A stretch of 64,000 bases of DNA. Source: an uncultured Burkholderiales bacterium. Lineage in GTDB: Bacteria; Pseudomonadota; Gammaproteobacteria; Burkholderiales; Burkholderiaceae_C. Shown here one piece after another: positions 9,171 to 18,092 of this stretch. The DNA lies in the NCBI GenBank assembly GCA_903871545.1, contig CAIQHG010000037.1, positions 1 through 64,000 of the forward strand, given 5' to 3'. The first letter of the stretch is position 1, and every line of letters begins with the position of its first letter. A program made the position numbers and the translations under genes. Under the pieces are notes generated by a model, which saw only the letters and a program-made list of their open reading frames with translations, had not been told where the DNA came from and made no database searches.

Positions 9171-9971
9171 TTAATCACAACGTGCGGACATGCCGCCATC
9201 AACAATAATTTCAGTCCCCGTGATAAAACGGGACTCATCTGAAGCCAAAAATAGAGCAGCATTAGCGGTATCGCGGCCATCGCCCATAAACGGCAAGGGA
9301 ATACGGGACTGTCTTTGCTTGAGTAATAACTCCACATCGCCGCCAACGCGTTGCTTTGCCAAACGGGTCTCCACCATAGGCGTATGTAACTGTCCTGGAA
9401 CAACAGTATTCACGCGAATATTTTGCTTGCCATATTGAACCGCTAGAACTCTTGAAAACTGAATGACCCCAGCCTTTGTAGAGGCATAAGCAATCTGCGC
9501 AGAACCCGTCCAGCGTATGCCCGAAGTAGAGGCCAAATTAACGATTGAGCCAGACTCTTTTTTAATCATTTCAGGTAACGCATATTTGCAGGTCAAGAAT
9601 ACGCTCTTCAAATTGAAGTCAACCTGCGCATCCCATTCTTCCTCAGATAGCTCGATTGGGCCCCCCTTTGCTGACCCACCAACAATGTTTACCAAAACAT
9701 CTAAGCCCCCAAACTCTTTAATGCAAGAATGAATGCTCTGCTCAATCGAACCAGACTTAGTAACATCCAATACGTCGGTCTTTATGTTCTTCTTAAATTC
9801 ACCAGCTAAATTCAAAGTCTCATCTAGACGCGCTAAATCAATATCAGTAGCAAATACTTTCGCACCTTCTTGTGCAAAGCGCACTGCTGTTGCTCGGCCA
9901 TTCCCCCAGCCCGGACCTACCGATCCCGCACCCGTAATAAAGGCTACTTTTCCCTCCAAACGTCCAACCAT
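9171..9971 (-). CDS. Short-chain dehydrogenase/reductase (SDR)
   Basis: The 266-residue length is classical for SDRs. The cofactor loop is an expanded form, TGAGSVGPGWGNG instead of TGxxxGxG, as found in some SDRs of aromatic and terpenoid catabolism. NIVGG replaces the usual NNAG. The catalytic triad is visible: Ser in LASTSG, Tyr and Lys in YASTKAG. The C-terminal DGGMSARCD is typical. It oxidises or reduces a hydroxyl group with NAD(P). It is the second gene of the operon, 27 bases after the amidohydrolase gene. Confidence 0.9.
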   Translation of the reverse strand: MVGRLEGKVAFITGAGSVGPGWGNGRATAVRFAQEGAKVFATDIDLARLDETLNLAGEFKKNIKTDVLDVTKSGSIEQSIHSCIKEFGGLDVLVNIVGGSAKGGPIELSEEEWDAQVDFNLKSVFLTCKYALPEMIKKESGSIVNLASTSGIRWTGSAQIAYASTKAGVIQFSRVLAVQYGKQNIRVNTVVPGQLHTPMVETRLAKQRVGGDVELLLKQRQSRIPLPFMGDGRDTANAALFLASDESRFITGTEIIVDGGMSARCD

Positions 9972-9998
9972 AACCTAGTCCCTCTTTGTTTTTACTGA

Positions 9999-10925
9999 TC
10001 AAGCAAACCGATAAAATTTCTCAGGGTTCGTCACCATGAGTTTGTCAATCTTGGCTTGGCTATCCGCAATCCTAGGAATCAAGTCCACTAATTGACCATC
10101 ATCAGGGATATGGTGATGATTTGGATGAGGCCAGTCAGTACCCCACACACATTTCTCTGTGAACTTATCTACCAAAATTTTTGCCAACAAAACGCCGCCG
10201 TCATACGGATGAGCTTTTGAAATACGATCAATACCACTAACCTTAACGCTAAAGCGGGGATCATCAAGCAACTTTAGTAGCCCTTGGAAATCAACATGGT
10301 TGCTACCAAGTGAAGCATCTACCCGCCCTATATGATCAATCATCACAGGTACAGCAGATTGCGTAAGCAACGGCGTAAGGGAGTGAACCAAGTCGCTGGA
10401 GAAATGGACTTGTAGATGCCAACCAAAAGGTTCCATCCGCTTTGTCAGCGCGAGAATATCCTCTATTGAATCGCTATTTTTTAAATGGGCCATGAAATTA
10501 AAGCGAATTCCGCGGAATCCTTGCTTATCCATCTCAGCGATTTGTTCAGATGTCGTGCTCGCTGCAGCCAAAGCTACCCCCAGGTAAGCGCCTTTACGAG
10601 CTTGCATTGCATTAACCACAACCGAGTTATCAAAGCCATGCAAAGCGGTTTGCACGATTACGCAGCGCTGAATGCCTAAAAAGTCATGCAATGCAAATAA
10701 TTGATCCTTGCCTGCATCTACAGGCGTAAATGAGCGGCTCTCAAGATAAGGAAATTGGGCTGCAGGACCAAAAATATGGCAATGAGCATCACATGCATTA
10801 ACGGGTAGCTTAAGTCTTGGTTTGCTTGGATTAGTTGAAAATGTTTGTATTGGGTCGCTCATGGATTCATTAAGTACAAAGTTGGTTAAATCGTCTCCGC
10901 TCTTTTTAATGGCAGTATTTTCCAA
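9999..10925 (-). CDS. Amidohydrolase (2-pyrone-4,6-dicarboxylate lactonase-like), cytoplasmic
   Basis: This 308-residue TIM-barrel amidohydrolase is paralogous to the one at 6143-7099: HxH in CDAHCHIFGPAAQFP, then VMIDHIGRVD and WGTDWPHPNHH. It lacks a leader peptide. The 5' end is uncertain: the longest frame starts with TTG at 10925, but an ATG at 10862 (MSDPIQTF, 21 codons inside) is as likely; neither has a strong ribosome site. It is the first gene of the five-gene minus-strand operon and probably opens a lactone or cyclic ester. Confidence 0.86.
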   Translation of the reverse strand: MENTAIKKSGDDLTNFVLNESMSDPIQTFSTNPSKPRLKLPVNACDAHCHIFGPAAQFPYLESRSFTPVDAGKDQLFALHDFLGIQRCVIVQTALHGFDNSVVVNAMQARKGAYLGVALAAASTTSEQIAEMDKQGFRGIRFNFMAHLKNSDSIEDILALTKRMEPFGWHLQVHFSSDLVHSLTPLLTQSAVPVMIDHIGRVDASLGSNHVDFQGLLKLLDDPRFSVKVSGIDRISKAHPYDGGVLLAKILVDKFTEKCVWGTDWPHPNHHHIPDDGQLVDLIPRIADSQAKIDKLMVTNPEKFYRFA

Positions 10926-11393
10926 TTCAAAGATGAGGGTGAAATTGTTAGAGGAGGGGGGATTATGTATTAAATATTAGGGATAAGGTATTAAGATGTA
11001 GGATTTGAAGTTTACATCACTTCAAACCAAGCCTGAGGACAGCCCGGTTATCAGCCCGCTCAAGCTCTACAATAGAGTGCCAGTTTGGAGCAGACATTTG
11101 GAGCAAAATTAAGGCATTGCAAACAGATATTACAAGCAGGTTTTGATTGACTCCCTACTGGAGTAAAGACAAAGGGGCAGTGGAGATGACTGAGGTAGAC
11201 TAGCCTAAGCTGACTTCTTCAAAGTCATGAGAGGTGGCAACCACGACGGCTAGAGTCTTGAATTCAAGTGTCCTACCTCTTACAAACGCAATATCCGTTA
11301 ACCACGCTCTTCAATCAATTGGTAAATTTAGGAAATATTGAAATTAAGTCAGAAAGTTTAAAGCTTGATTTCTAGAAAATAAAGGTATAAGAA
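10926..11393. other. Intergenic stretch with a possible transposase scrap
   Basis: No intact gene was found here. The only coding-like trace is a short minus-strand stretch at 11200-11310, described separately. The rest holds the promoter space for the minus-strand operon and for the lipoprotein gene that starts at 11394. I saw no clear terminator. Confidence 0.5.
11200..11310 (-). pseudogene. Possible IS3-type transposase fragment
   Basis: The minus strand reads AWLTDIAFVRG, then LEFKTLAVVVA, before a stop. This resembles the first DDE block of IS3 orfB transposases (WVTDITYVRT..GWLYLAVVLD). Stops occur just upstream and downstream and no inverted repeats were found. The match is short, so this is tentative. 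Confidence 0.25.
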
Positions 11394-11831
11394 ATGTTTT
11401 CTCTGCTTAGTGTTGATGTCAAAAACTCATCCGCTCGAAGACTCCAATTGGTGCTTGCAGTCTTAGCGATAAGTGTTTTTTTTCTTCAAGGGTGTTCCAC
11501 CTCTGGGAATCAAAAATTGAAAGATCAAACTCAATCAAGTATCGATGAGAAAATTCTCGTTGGTAAATCTACGCTACAAAGTGTTCGAGATGAATACGGG
11601 GATCCCTACTCGACTATTACGACCGATGGGGGCGGTTTAATCTGGATTTACCGATATCAACACGGAACTCCTTGGAATAGGAACTTTATCCCAATTTATA
11701 ACCTCTTTGATTCCGGTACAGATTTGGAAATTACGGAGCTGATCATCTCCTTTGACCCATCCAATAAGGTTAAAAAAACAGAAATACGTAAGGTGTCTGA
11801 TGTCGCTAAACGGGGTATCACCGTTCAATGA
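11394..11831 (+). CDS. Outer-membrane lipoprotein with SmpA/BamE-like domain
   Basis: The 145-residue precursor has a signal sequence ending in a lipobox (FLQGC, Cys about residue 33), so it should be lipidated. The mature part resembles the small SmpA/OmlA (BamE-like) domain: ILVGKSTLQSVRDEYGDP, followed by a Gly-rich turn and the aromatic strand IWIYRYQHG. BamE-type folds act as structural lipoproteins at the outer membrane. This copy is a stand-alone gene without Bam neighbours, so a paralogue with its own partner is likelier than BamE itself. Confidence 0.75.
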   Translation: MFSLLSVDVKNSSARRLQLVLAVLAISVFFLQGCSTSGNQKLKDQTQSSIDEKILVGKSTLQSVRDEYGDPYSTITTDGGGLIWIYRYQHGTPWNRNFIPIYNLFDSGTDLEITELIISFDPSNKVKKTEIRKVSDVAKRGITVQ

Positions 11832-11880
11832 TAGTTAGCTGTTACGGTATTTGTGAATATTTTTCAAACCACCGTCACCG

Positions 11881-12087
11881 TCACAGGGGTTTCCAAGATT
11901 CGCAGGCGTTATCCGCGTTTACAACTGGAAAGTTATCCATTCTTTGAATTTTTCGCATGAGTGGGCTTGAATTGAAATAGGTCAAACCGCATCTAAGCCG
12001 AGTCCTAGCAGTCTCTGATGGCATCACATATTTACAACGTACGCAAAGCGGGGTGGGATGTGTTGATTGATCTTTGCTCTCATTCAT
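11881..12087 (-). CDS. Small four-cysteine protein, probable zinc-binding
   Basis: An ATG at 12087 gives a 68-residue protein (the frame is open upstream to 12132, with a less likely start). It has a CVRCKY pair, a third Cys in LRCGLTYF and a fourth in ACESWKPL, with a FPVVNADN turn before the last. The spacing suggests a small zinc-binding fold. I recall similar tiny Cys-rich proteins in Burkholderiales but cannot name a family. It lies alone between a lipoprotein gene and a deacetylase gene. It could be spurious. Confidence 0.45.
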   Translation of the reverse strand: MNESKDQSTHPTPLCVRCKYVMPSETARTRLRCGLTYFNSSPLMRKIQRMDNFPVVNADNACESWKPL

Positions 12088-12197
12088 TGTTTGGCAATGG
12101 GGTGTAAACCTTTTCCTATTAATATTGCACAAGTCTCTTCAGAACATATTAATTAATCGGATACCCTCGACGGCTAATTTTTTTAAGTATAGTTCAT

Positions 12198-13070
12198 CTA
12201 CGCACTAAAAAACTTTTCAGCATATTGATAAACCTGTTCTCGTGTTGTAAGCCAAATATCTTGCCTATTCTTAGCCAACTCAATCAGGTTATCGAAAACT
12301 AATGCGCCAGCAGGTCTACCGTAAACATGAGTATGCGCAGTAAAATTCATCAAAGTTGCATTGGGTTCATTACTTGTCATCCAATTCAGTGTTTCCAAGA
12401 AATCACTAACCAGTTCTAGGGGTGAATTTCCGTATCGAACAGAATGAGGCATATCATTAATTTCCATAGTGAAAGGTATTGCCATGATTCGACCGTTTGG
12501 GTGTGTTTCAAGATACGGTAAGTCGTCGTCCATACAGTCACTGTGCCACTTATATCCGGCTTCAATTAATAGTTCCACAGTTTTTCTACCGCCTGTCAGT
12601 CTAGGACTGATCCAGCCTTTAGGCTTATATCCGCACGCATTTAATATTAAATCAGTTGTTCTTTTAATATTCTCCCTATCTGCGTTTTCATCTAAATAGG
12701 TAGGAATAATATCCATTGCATAAGAATGACCGTAAATATCGTGCCCTTGATCGTGAACATCCCTGACATCATTGGGGTATAGCTCTGCAATGACCCCGTT
12801 TGTCATGAATGATGCTTTCGCATTGTGTTTTTTCAATATACGTAATATTCTATGAATACCCGTTAACACCCCATACCTTCCCCAAGAAATAGCATTGTTA
12901 TCAATGAATCCAGGTTTCAAAACATTTCCCATGGGACCAATCCCAGAGTAACTTCCATCTGACCAACATTCATAGGCTACATCAATTACTACAGCTGTTT
13001 TCTTATCGCCTGGCCACCTGAATGAATCACCTAGCCTAAGAACGTTTTCCGGTTTGTATATTGAACTCAT
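12198..13070 (-). CDS. Polysaccharide deacetylase-family (NodB-like) hydrolase
   Basis: The 290-residue cytoplasmic protein has the NodB barrel: VVIDVAYECW in place of the classical TFDD motif, KASFMTNGVIAELYP, and the second motif HDIYGHSYAMD. Loss of the standard metal triad and the GHSYA form resemble the PuuE/allantoinase-type subgroup that opens small cyclic amides, more than chitin or peptidoglycan deacetylases. No signal peptide is present, which supports a small-molecule substrate. It is divergent from a Bug receptor gene with 245 bases between, so the receptor may supply its substrate. Confidence 0.82.
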   Translation of the reverse strand: MSSIYKPENVLRLGDSFRWPGDKKTAVVIDVAYECWSDGSYSGIGPMGNVLKPGFIDNNAISWGRYGVLTGIHRILRILKKHNAKASFMTNGVIAELYPNDVRDVHDQGHDIYGHSYAMDIIPTYLDENADRENIKRTTDLILNACGYKPKGWISPRLTGGRKTVELLIEAGYKWHSDCMDDDLPYLETHPNGRIMAIPFTMEINDMPHSVRYGNSPLELVSDFLETLNWMTSNEPNATLMNFTAHTHVYGRPAGALVFDNLIELAKNRQDIWLTTREQVYQYAEKFFSA

Positions 13071-13315
13071 GAAAAATTTACTCCACTTTAAATACGCAAT
13101 TAATGAAAAAATAGGGGAACTACTCAGGCGCGTAGAATTTTCTTAAGACTACAATTTAAGTTAATTCTATACTTGATATTTAATCCCTTAAGGCTGATTC
13201 TGATCAGATATTCGCCAACAATAAAATACTTCAAACTTATTCGTTTGATTCAACTATAAACCCAGAAATTCGATCTTATATTCAAATTACAGTTTAATAC
13301 TAATAAGGAACTCAA

Positions 13316-14302
13316 TTGAAAATAATATCTTCTTTTTCAGTTATATCTTTACTTACCATTTGTTTAGCTTGTGATGTTTCGCTAGCTCAAAATTATCCCT
13401 CGAAACCCATAACTATTGTTGTTCCATTTTCAGCAGGCGGAGCCGTTGATACCACTACAAGAATATTGGCCAATAAATTACAAGTCAAATTGGGACAGTC
13501 AATTGTGGTTGAAAATATTGGCGGAGCTGCTGGTAGTATGGCCGCCAGCAAAGTAGCCAGTGCAAAACCTGATGGGTACACCTTAATGATGGGCACTTGG
13601 GGTACACACGTCGCAAATCCTTTGATTTATAAACTCAAATATGATGTTGTACGCGACTTCGAACCTGTGGCATTGATATCATCCAACCCATTGATAATAA
13701 TAGCCAATAATAAGGTGCCGGCTACAAATTTAAAAGAATTAATACTTTGGATCAGGAATAATCCTGGCAAAGTATCCCAAGGAACTTCGGGCATTGGTAG
13801 CGTTGGGCATATGGGGGGAATTTTGTTTCAAAATGAGGCTAAGCTCAATTACCAATACATACCCTACAAAGGCTTGGCCCCTGCAATTCAAGATTTACTT
13901 GGAGGCAACATCGATATTATGTTTGACTCCCCCTCTACTTCCTTGCAGTACTTAAAATCAGGAAAAATAAAAGCATTAGCAGTAACTTCCAAGCGCCACA
14001 TAGCTAAAGCTCCAGAAATCCTTACAACTGATGAGCAGGGATTTCCTAATGTCAACATTGTCACATGGTCTGGTATTTTTCTACCTGCAGGAACTCATAA
14101 AGACATTGTGATGAAATTAAATTCTGCAATTGTTGAGTGTCTAGAAGATGCAAGCTTAAAAGCCGAACTCTCAGAAGTGGGTCAAGATATTTATCCAAGA
14201 GATCAACACTCAGCTGATTTTTTGCGAACACTTCAACTGTCAGATATCGAGAAGTGGACGCCCATTATTAAGTCAGCAAATATAAATATATTAGAAAATT
14301 AA
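13316..14302 (+). CDS. Bug/TctC-family periplasmic solute receptor
   Basis: The start is a TTG with AAGGAAC seven bases upstream. The 328-residue product has a signal peptide (to SLAQ, about residue 24), then YPSKPITIVVPFSAGGAVDTTTR, which is the family's binding loop, and YIPYKGLAPAIQDLLGGNID. It is AT-rich, like the surrounding background. It faces the deacetylase gene across a shared promoter region. No TctA/TctB genes accompany it. Confidence 0.9.
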   Translation: MKIISSFSVISLLTICLACDVSLAQNYPSKPITIVVPFSAGGAVDTTTRILANKLQVKLGQSIVVENIGGAAGSMAASKVASAKPDGYTLMMGTWGTHVANPLIYKLKYDVVRDFEPVALISSNPLIIIANNKVPATNLKELILWIRNNPGKVSQGTSGIGSVGHMGGILFQNEAKLNYQYIPYKGLAPAIQDLLGGNIDIMFDSPSTSLQYLKSGKIKALAVTSKRHIAKAPEILTTDEQGFPNVNIVTWSGIFLPAGTHKDIVMKLNSAIVECLEDASLKAELSEVGQDIYPRDQHSADFLRTLQLSDIEKWTPIIKSANINILEN

Positions 14303-14378
14303 ATAGCCTCTGGTCAAGGCAATTACGTTTAATTTCTGGTTTGATTCAACTGTCTCGATTGCTTTGAACAAGCTGCAA

Positions 14379-14413
14379 GCAAATCCCCTGCGCTTTTGGA
14401 GGGGAGGATTTGC
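14379..14413 (+). promoter_or_regulatory. Inverted repeat upstream of the 2-hydroxyacid dehydrogenase operon
   Basis: GCAAATCC and GGATTTGC form an exact 8-bp stem, extended by CCT and AGG with a small bulge, around a ten-base loop. There is no T tract afterwards, so it is not an obvious terminator. It ends 46 bases before the ATG at 14460, which has no good ribosome site. It could be an operator or a leader-RNA hairpin. Confidence 0.35.
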
Positions 14414-14459
14414 GGGCACCCTGTTAAAATTGTCCTTAGCCTATTTTCTAAAAATATAG

Positions 14460-15395
14460 ATGCATCAAATTTTTATTCTCGACGCCTTTCATCCTGCAGG
14501 AGTCTCACTCGCTCATACTTATGCAAGCGTAACTAATTGGTCTGATCCTAACGTTCATAATTGGATTAGTGAGGCAGATGCCGTGATGGTTCGTATGACC
14601 CCTATAACGCGGGAACTCATGACAAAGGCAAAAAAACTTAAGATCATTTGCAAACAAGGGGTTGGTCTGGACACCATTGACCTAGACGCTGCAAAGGAGC
14701 TAGGTATACAAGTTTATAGAACACCAGGTGTTAATAGTGAGGCTGTTGCTGAAATGGCTTTTTCCCTGGGGCTAGCGGTTTGCAGGAGAATCGCTAGATT
14801 TGACAGACTCCTTCGCGCCGGTATTCCCATTGTTCGTCCAGATCATTTGGGTGTTGAGATGTGGGGCAAAACTGTCGGAATTATTGGAATGGGAAATATA
14901 GGCACTAGGGTTGCACAAAAATGGAGGGGTGCCTTTAATGCAAATTTAATTGCCTACGATCCTTTTGCTCCCAAAGATGCTTGGCCATTAATTGATCATG
15001 TAAGGGTTGAGTACATAAATGACATAATTTCTCGAGTTGATTTACTGACCCTTCATCTTCCCTTGACCCCTGAGAGTCATCACCTTATTAGTCTTGAGGA
15101 GTTGCAGATGATGAAAAAAGATGCTGTCCTTATTAATGTGTCAAGAGGCGGAATAATCGATGAAAGCGCTCTGTGTCAAGTGTTGACGCAGGGGCATTTG
15201 TTTGGTGTGGGCTTAGATGTATTTGAAATAGAGCCATTAAGATCAGACAATCCTCTACTCGCATTTGAAAACGTAATTTTCACCCCTCACGCTGCAGCCG
15301 GAACAATGCAAACTCAAGAGCGAAGCGCTATACAGGTGGCTCAAAAAGTTATCGATGCATTAGATGGGCGGGAAACATCTGATAGAGTGGTATGA
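14460..15395 (+). CDS. D-isomer-specific 2-hydroxyacid dehydrogenase
   Basis: The 311-residue protein has the NAD-binding loop VGIIGMGNIGTR (about residue 139) and the three catalytic residues: Arg in NVSRGGIIDE, Glu in DVFEIEPL and His in TPHAAAG. Such enzymes interconvert 2-oxo acids and D-2-hydroxy acids with NAD(P)H. Its last codons overlap the next gene by four bases (ATGA). The operon then encodes a Bug receptor and a TauD-type dioxygenase. The substrate is probably a hydroxylated carboxylate; phosphoglycerate dehydrogenase is less likely because serine-pathway neighbours are absent. Confidence 0.9.
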   Translation: MHQIFILDAFHPAGVSLAHTYASVTNWSDPNVHNWISEADAVMVRMTPITRELMTKAKKLKIICKQGVGLDTIDLDAAKELGIQVYRTPGVNSEAVAEMAFSLGLAVCRRIARFDRLLRAGIPIVRPDHLGVEMWGKTVGIIGMGNIGTRVAQKWRGAFNANLIAYDPFAPKDAWPLIDHVRVEYINDIISRVDLLTLHLPLTPESHHLISLEELQMMKKDAVLINVSRGGIIDESALCQVLTQGHLFGVGLDVFEIEPLRSDNPLLAFENVIFTPHAAAGTMQTQERSAIQVAQKVIDALDGRETSDRVV

Positions 15396-16390
15396 CGATG
15401 AGTTTTACAAAAATTAGAGTTATTGCAACAAAAATATTTTGTATTTATATTTTTTCTGTAAATCTTTTGCCCCCTTCGTTTGCTGTGGAGCCAAGTAGTG
15501 ATAGCTCTTCGAAACCGATACGGATAATCGTCCCTTTTGCTCCAGGGGGAAGCAATGATATTGTTGGGCGTGCGCTAGCTACTGAGCTGAGTATTAAATT
15601 AAAGAGGAATGTGTTTATTGAGAATCGTCCAGGCGCTGGGGGCGTTATGGGGACTGAGATGGGAGCGCACGCAGATCCCGATGGAAACACCTTGGTGCTG
15701 ATCTCCTCAACTTTCACAATGAATCCTTCTATCATGAAGTTAAATTATGATCCCGTTAAATCATTTATACCAGTTGCTATGATAGGTATGGGGCCAAGTG
15801 TGATTGCGGTAAATGCTCAATTGCCAGTCCAAAATATGCGCGAGTTAGTAGAGTATTCAAAGAAAAATCCTAGGACTCTCTTTTTTGGATCTGCAGGGGT
15901 TGCCAGTTTTCAGCATTTTCAAGTTGAACTGCTTAAACTAAAAAGCGGAGCTGACATTACGACAATACACTATAAGGGCGGAAGTCCTGCCCTGGTAGAC
16001 TTGGCCTCAGGGCATGTTCAATTGGCTTTAGGCAGTTTAATCCAAATGCAAAGTTTTATAAGATCTGGTAAGGTTAAATTATTAGCAATTGCAGGACCTA
16101 AAAGACTTGAGCTTATTCCAAATATTCCAACATTGCATGAGAGTGGGATAGATATGGATGCCAGTAATTGGTGGGCACTTCTTGCACCCCGCGGGACTCC
16201 AATTTCAATTGTGGACGGCTTACACCGAGATATCAACTCAGTCCTTGGAAGTGCCCAAATGAAACAGCATTTGGACACTGAAGGTGTAGAAATCATGGCG
16301 TCCAGTAGAGCAGAGTTAGAAAATTTAATTAGAGATGACACCAATAAGTGGGCGATTATTGCCAAGAAAACTGGAATTAAGGCAGAATGA
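15392..16390 (+). CDS. Bug/TctC-family periplasmic solute receptor
   Basis: The 332-residue precursor has a long hydrophobic leader (residues about 10-32), then KPIRIIVPFAPGGSNDIVGR, ENRPGAGGVMGT and HYKGGSPALVDLASGHVQ, the Bug landmarks. It overlaps by four bases both the preceding dehydrogenase gene and the following dioxygenase gene, so the three are translationally coupled and probably use one substrate. No membrane components of a TTT transporter are encoded nearby. Confidence 0.9.
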   Translation: MTMSFTKIRVIATKIFCIYIFSVNLLPPSFAVEPSSDSSSKPIRIIVPFAPGGSNDIVGRALATELSIKLKRNVFIENRPGAGGVMGTEMGAHADPDGNTLVLISSTFTMNPSIMKLNYDPVKSFIPVAMIGMGPSVIAVNAQLPVQNMRELVEYSKKNPRTLFFGSAGVASFQHFQVELLKLKSGADITTIHYKGGSPALVDLASGHVQLALGSLIQMQSFIRSGKVKLLAIAGPKRLELIPNIPTLHESGIDMDASNWWALLAPRGTPISIVDGLHRDINSVLGSAQMKQHLDTEGVEIMASSRAELENLIRDDTNKWAIIAKKTGIKAE

Positions 16391-17232
16391 AAGTAAAGAA
16401 GCTAACACCAGCGCTAGGCGCAGAGATATCCGATATAGATCTTTCTGCACCAGTTGAAGAAAAAATAAAACAAGAATTAAACACGCTCTTTGCTGAGCAC
16501 GCTGTTTTGGTATTTCCTGGCCAGCCATTAACGCCGCCCCAATTCATTCAAGCAGCTCAAATATTTGGTCTATTGATGGAGCAGCAAATAAAAAAATTCA
16601 CTCTTCCTGATTACCCTTATGTGGGTTTCAATTCCACGAAAGATTTACCTATTGTTAACGGCAAACTCCAGGTCAGGGGTGAGAACTATCACACAGATCA
16701 CTCTAATGACTTAGAGCCTCCTAAGGCTACCTCACTTGTGGCAGTGCAGATACCCACTGCTGGAGGCGATACTCAGTTTGTAGATACCCGCAAAGCCTTT
16801 GATGATTTGAGCCCTGAGTTAAAAGAAAAAATCGTCATTTTGAAATCTCTTCATGTCCATGAAAGCTCCCGAAGTCCTCGTTCATTTGCGAAACTCTCCC
16901 CCGAAGAGATGGGTAAAATCCCCCAAACAACACAACCTCTGGTGATTGAGCACCCCGAAAGTAAAAGGCCTGCACTTTATCTAAATACTGGACGGATGGA
17001 GGGTATTGAAGGTATGGAGGTCAATGCTGCTTACGAGCTTATCGATTTCCTTTACAAACATGCAACGCAGCCTAAATATGAGTATCGTCATAAATGGCGT
17101 ATTGGTGACTTTGTGATTTGGGATAACAGGGCAGTAATGCACCAAGCAAATGCAGACTACGATCCCAAGGAATATCGATATTTATACCGAATAATGCTAA
17201 AAGGCTCTGCTCTAAAAAGTTTTAAATTGTAG
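16387..17232 (+). CDS. TauD/TfdA-family Fe(II)/2-oxoglutarate dioxygenase
   Basis: The 281-residue protein has the iron-binding HxD in NYHTDHSNDLEPPKATS (about residue 100), the distal His in RAVMHQANADYD and the 2-oxoglutarate Arg in YRYLYRIMLKG. The family hydroxylates substrates such as taurine and 2,4-D, often causing loss of a side group. Genes before it encode a 2-hydroxyacid dehydrogenase and a Bug receptor, suggesting it acts on an imported carboxylate. Its substrate cannot be read from the sequence. It converges on the aldolase gene. Confidence 0.9.
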   Translation: MKVKKLTPALGAEISDIDLSAPVEEKIKQELNTLFAEHAVLVFPGQPLTPPQFIQAAQIFGLLMEQQIKKFTLPDYPYVGFNSTKDLPIVNGKLQVRGENYHTDHSNDLEPPKATSLVAVQIPTAGGDTQFVDTRKAFDDLSPELKEKIVILKSLHVHESSRSPRSFAKLSPEEMGKIPQTTQPLVIEHPESKRPALYLNTGRMEGIEGMEVNAAYELIDFLYKHATQPKYEYRHKWRIGDFVIWDNRAVMHQANADYDPKEYRYLYRIMLKGSALKSFKL

Positions 17233-17282
17233 ACTCTGAGCAAAAGAGGGGGTGAGTGTAGTTATTACATGAATTTAGTTGG

Positions 17283-18071
17283 TCAACTATCATACCTTGG
17301 GTATGCAATGTTTCGACTGCTAGCGTCTAGATAACGAATCATTGCATGCCATTCTAAAATTCCATAAGGTCTTCTTGTTGTGGGTTGATACAGATGCGCA
17401 GTATGTTCAAGCACTTCGCGGCTAGGTATATCTAGCTCAGCTTTGCTTGCCATGGCGTCTACCTGTGCTTGACAAGCCATCTCAAGTTGATACATTGTAT
17501 TAAATGCTTGTTGAATGCTTGCGCCACAGGCTAAGAGGCCGTGATTTTTAAGAATCATCGCATCGTGTGATCCAAGGTCATTGACTAATCTCACACGCTC
17601 TTCCAAACCAACGGCCGGACCTTCATAGGCGTGATAACCAATATGATTATTAAATCTTATTGAAGTTTGGGACATCGATAATAAACCGCACTTCATTGCA
17701 GAAACAGCGACTCCCGCTCTTGTGTGTGTATGTAAAACACAATTAACATCCTCTCTCGCTTTGTGAATAGCTCCGTGAATCACATATCCAGACTTATTAA
17801 TGCCGTAATCTGTATCAGGTTTTGATATGATATTTCCCTCAACATCAATTTTTACTAGGCTACTTGCTGTAATTTCTTTATAAAGTAAACCATACAGATT
17901 AATTAACAAATGATCTGTGCCAGGAATACGTGCAGTAATATGGTTATATATTAAATCTGTCATGCCGTATAAATCAACCAAACGGTAACAGGCAGCTAAC
18001 TCAACGCGAGTAAGCCATTCTTGTTCAGAGACAATCCCTTTGAGACATTGAAAATTAGTGTCGTATTTCAT
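17283..18071 (-). CDS. Class II aldolase/adducin-family protein
   Basis: The ATG at 18071 gives 262 residues; an in-frame TTG at 18089 would add six. The zinc histidines are in VLHTHTRAGVAVSAM (residues about 112-126), with a third in LKNHGLLACG. A TDLIYNHITAR motif near the N-terminus is the usual substrate loop. Members cleave or decarboxylate phosphorylated or simple hydroxy acids. It follows a Bug gene by 21 bases on the same strand. No kinase is nearby, so a non-phosphorylated substrate, for example by decarboxylation of a hydroxy-oxo acid, is likely. Confidence 0.86.
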   Translation of the reverse strand: MKYDTNFQCLKGIVSEQEWLTRVELAACYRLVDLYGMTDLIYNHITARIPGTDHLLINLYGLLYKEITASSLVKIDVEGNIISKPDTDYGINKSGYVIHGAIHKAREDVNCVLHTHTRAGVAVSAMKCGLLSMSQTSIRFNNHIGYHAYEGPAVGLEERVRLVNDLGSHDAMILKNHGLLACGASIQQAFNTMYQLEMACQAQVDAMASKAELDIPSREVLEHTAHLYQPTTRRPYGILEWHAMIRYLDASSRNIAYPRYDS

Positions 18072-18092
18072 ATTAAAAATAATATACAAAAG

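Noticed and set aside
8219-9403. Long N-terminal form of the Bug receptor
   Set aside because: The extension lies over the SDR gene; the inner ATG at 9160 has a ribosome site and signal peptide.
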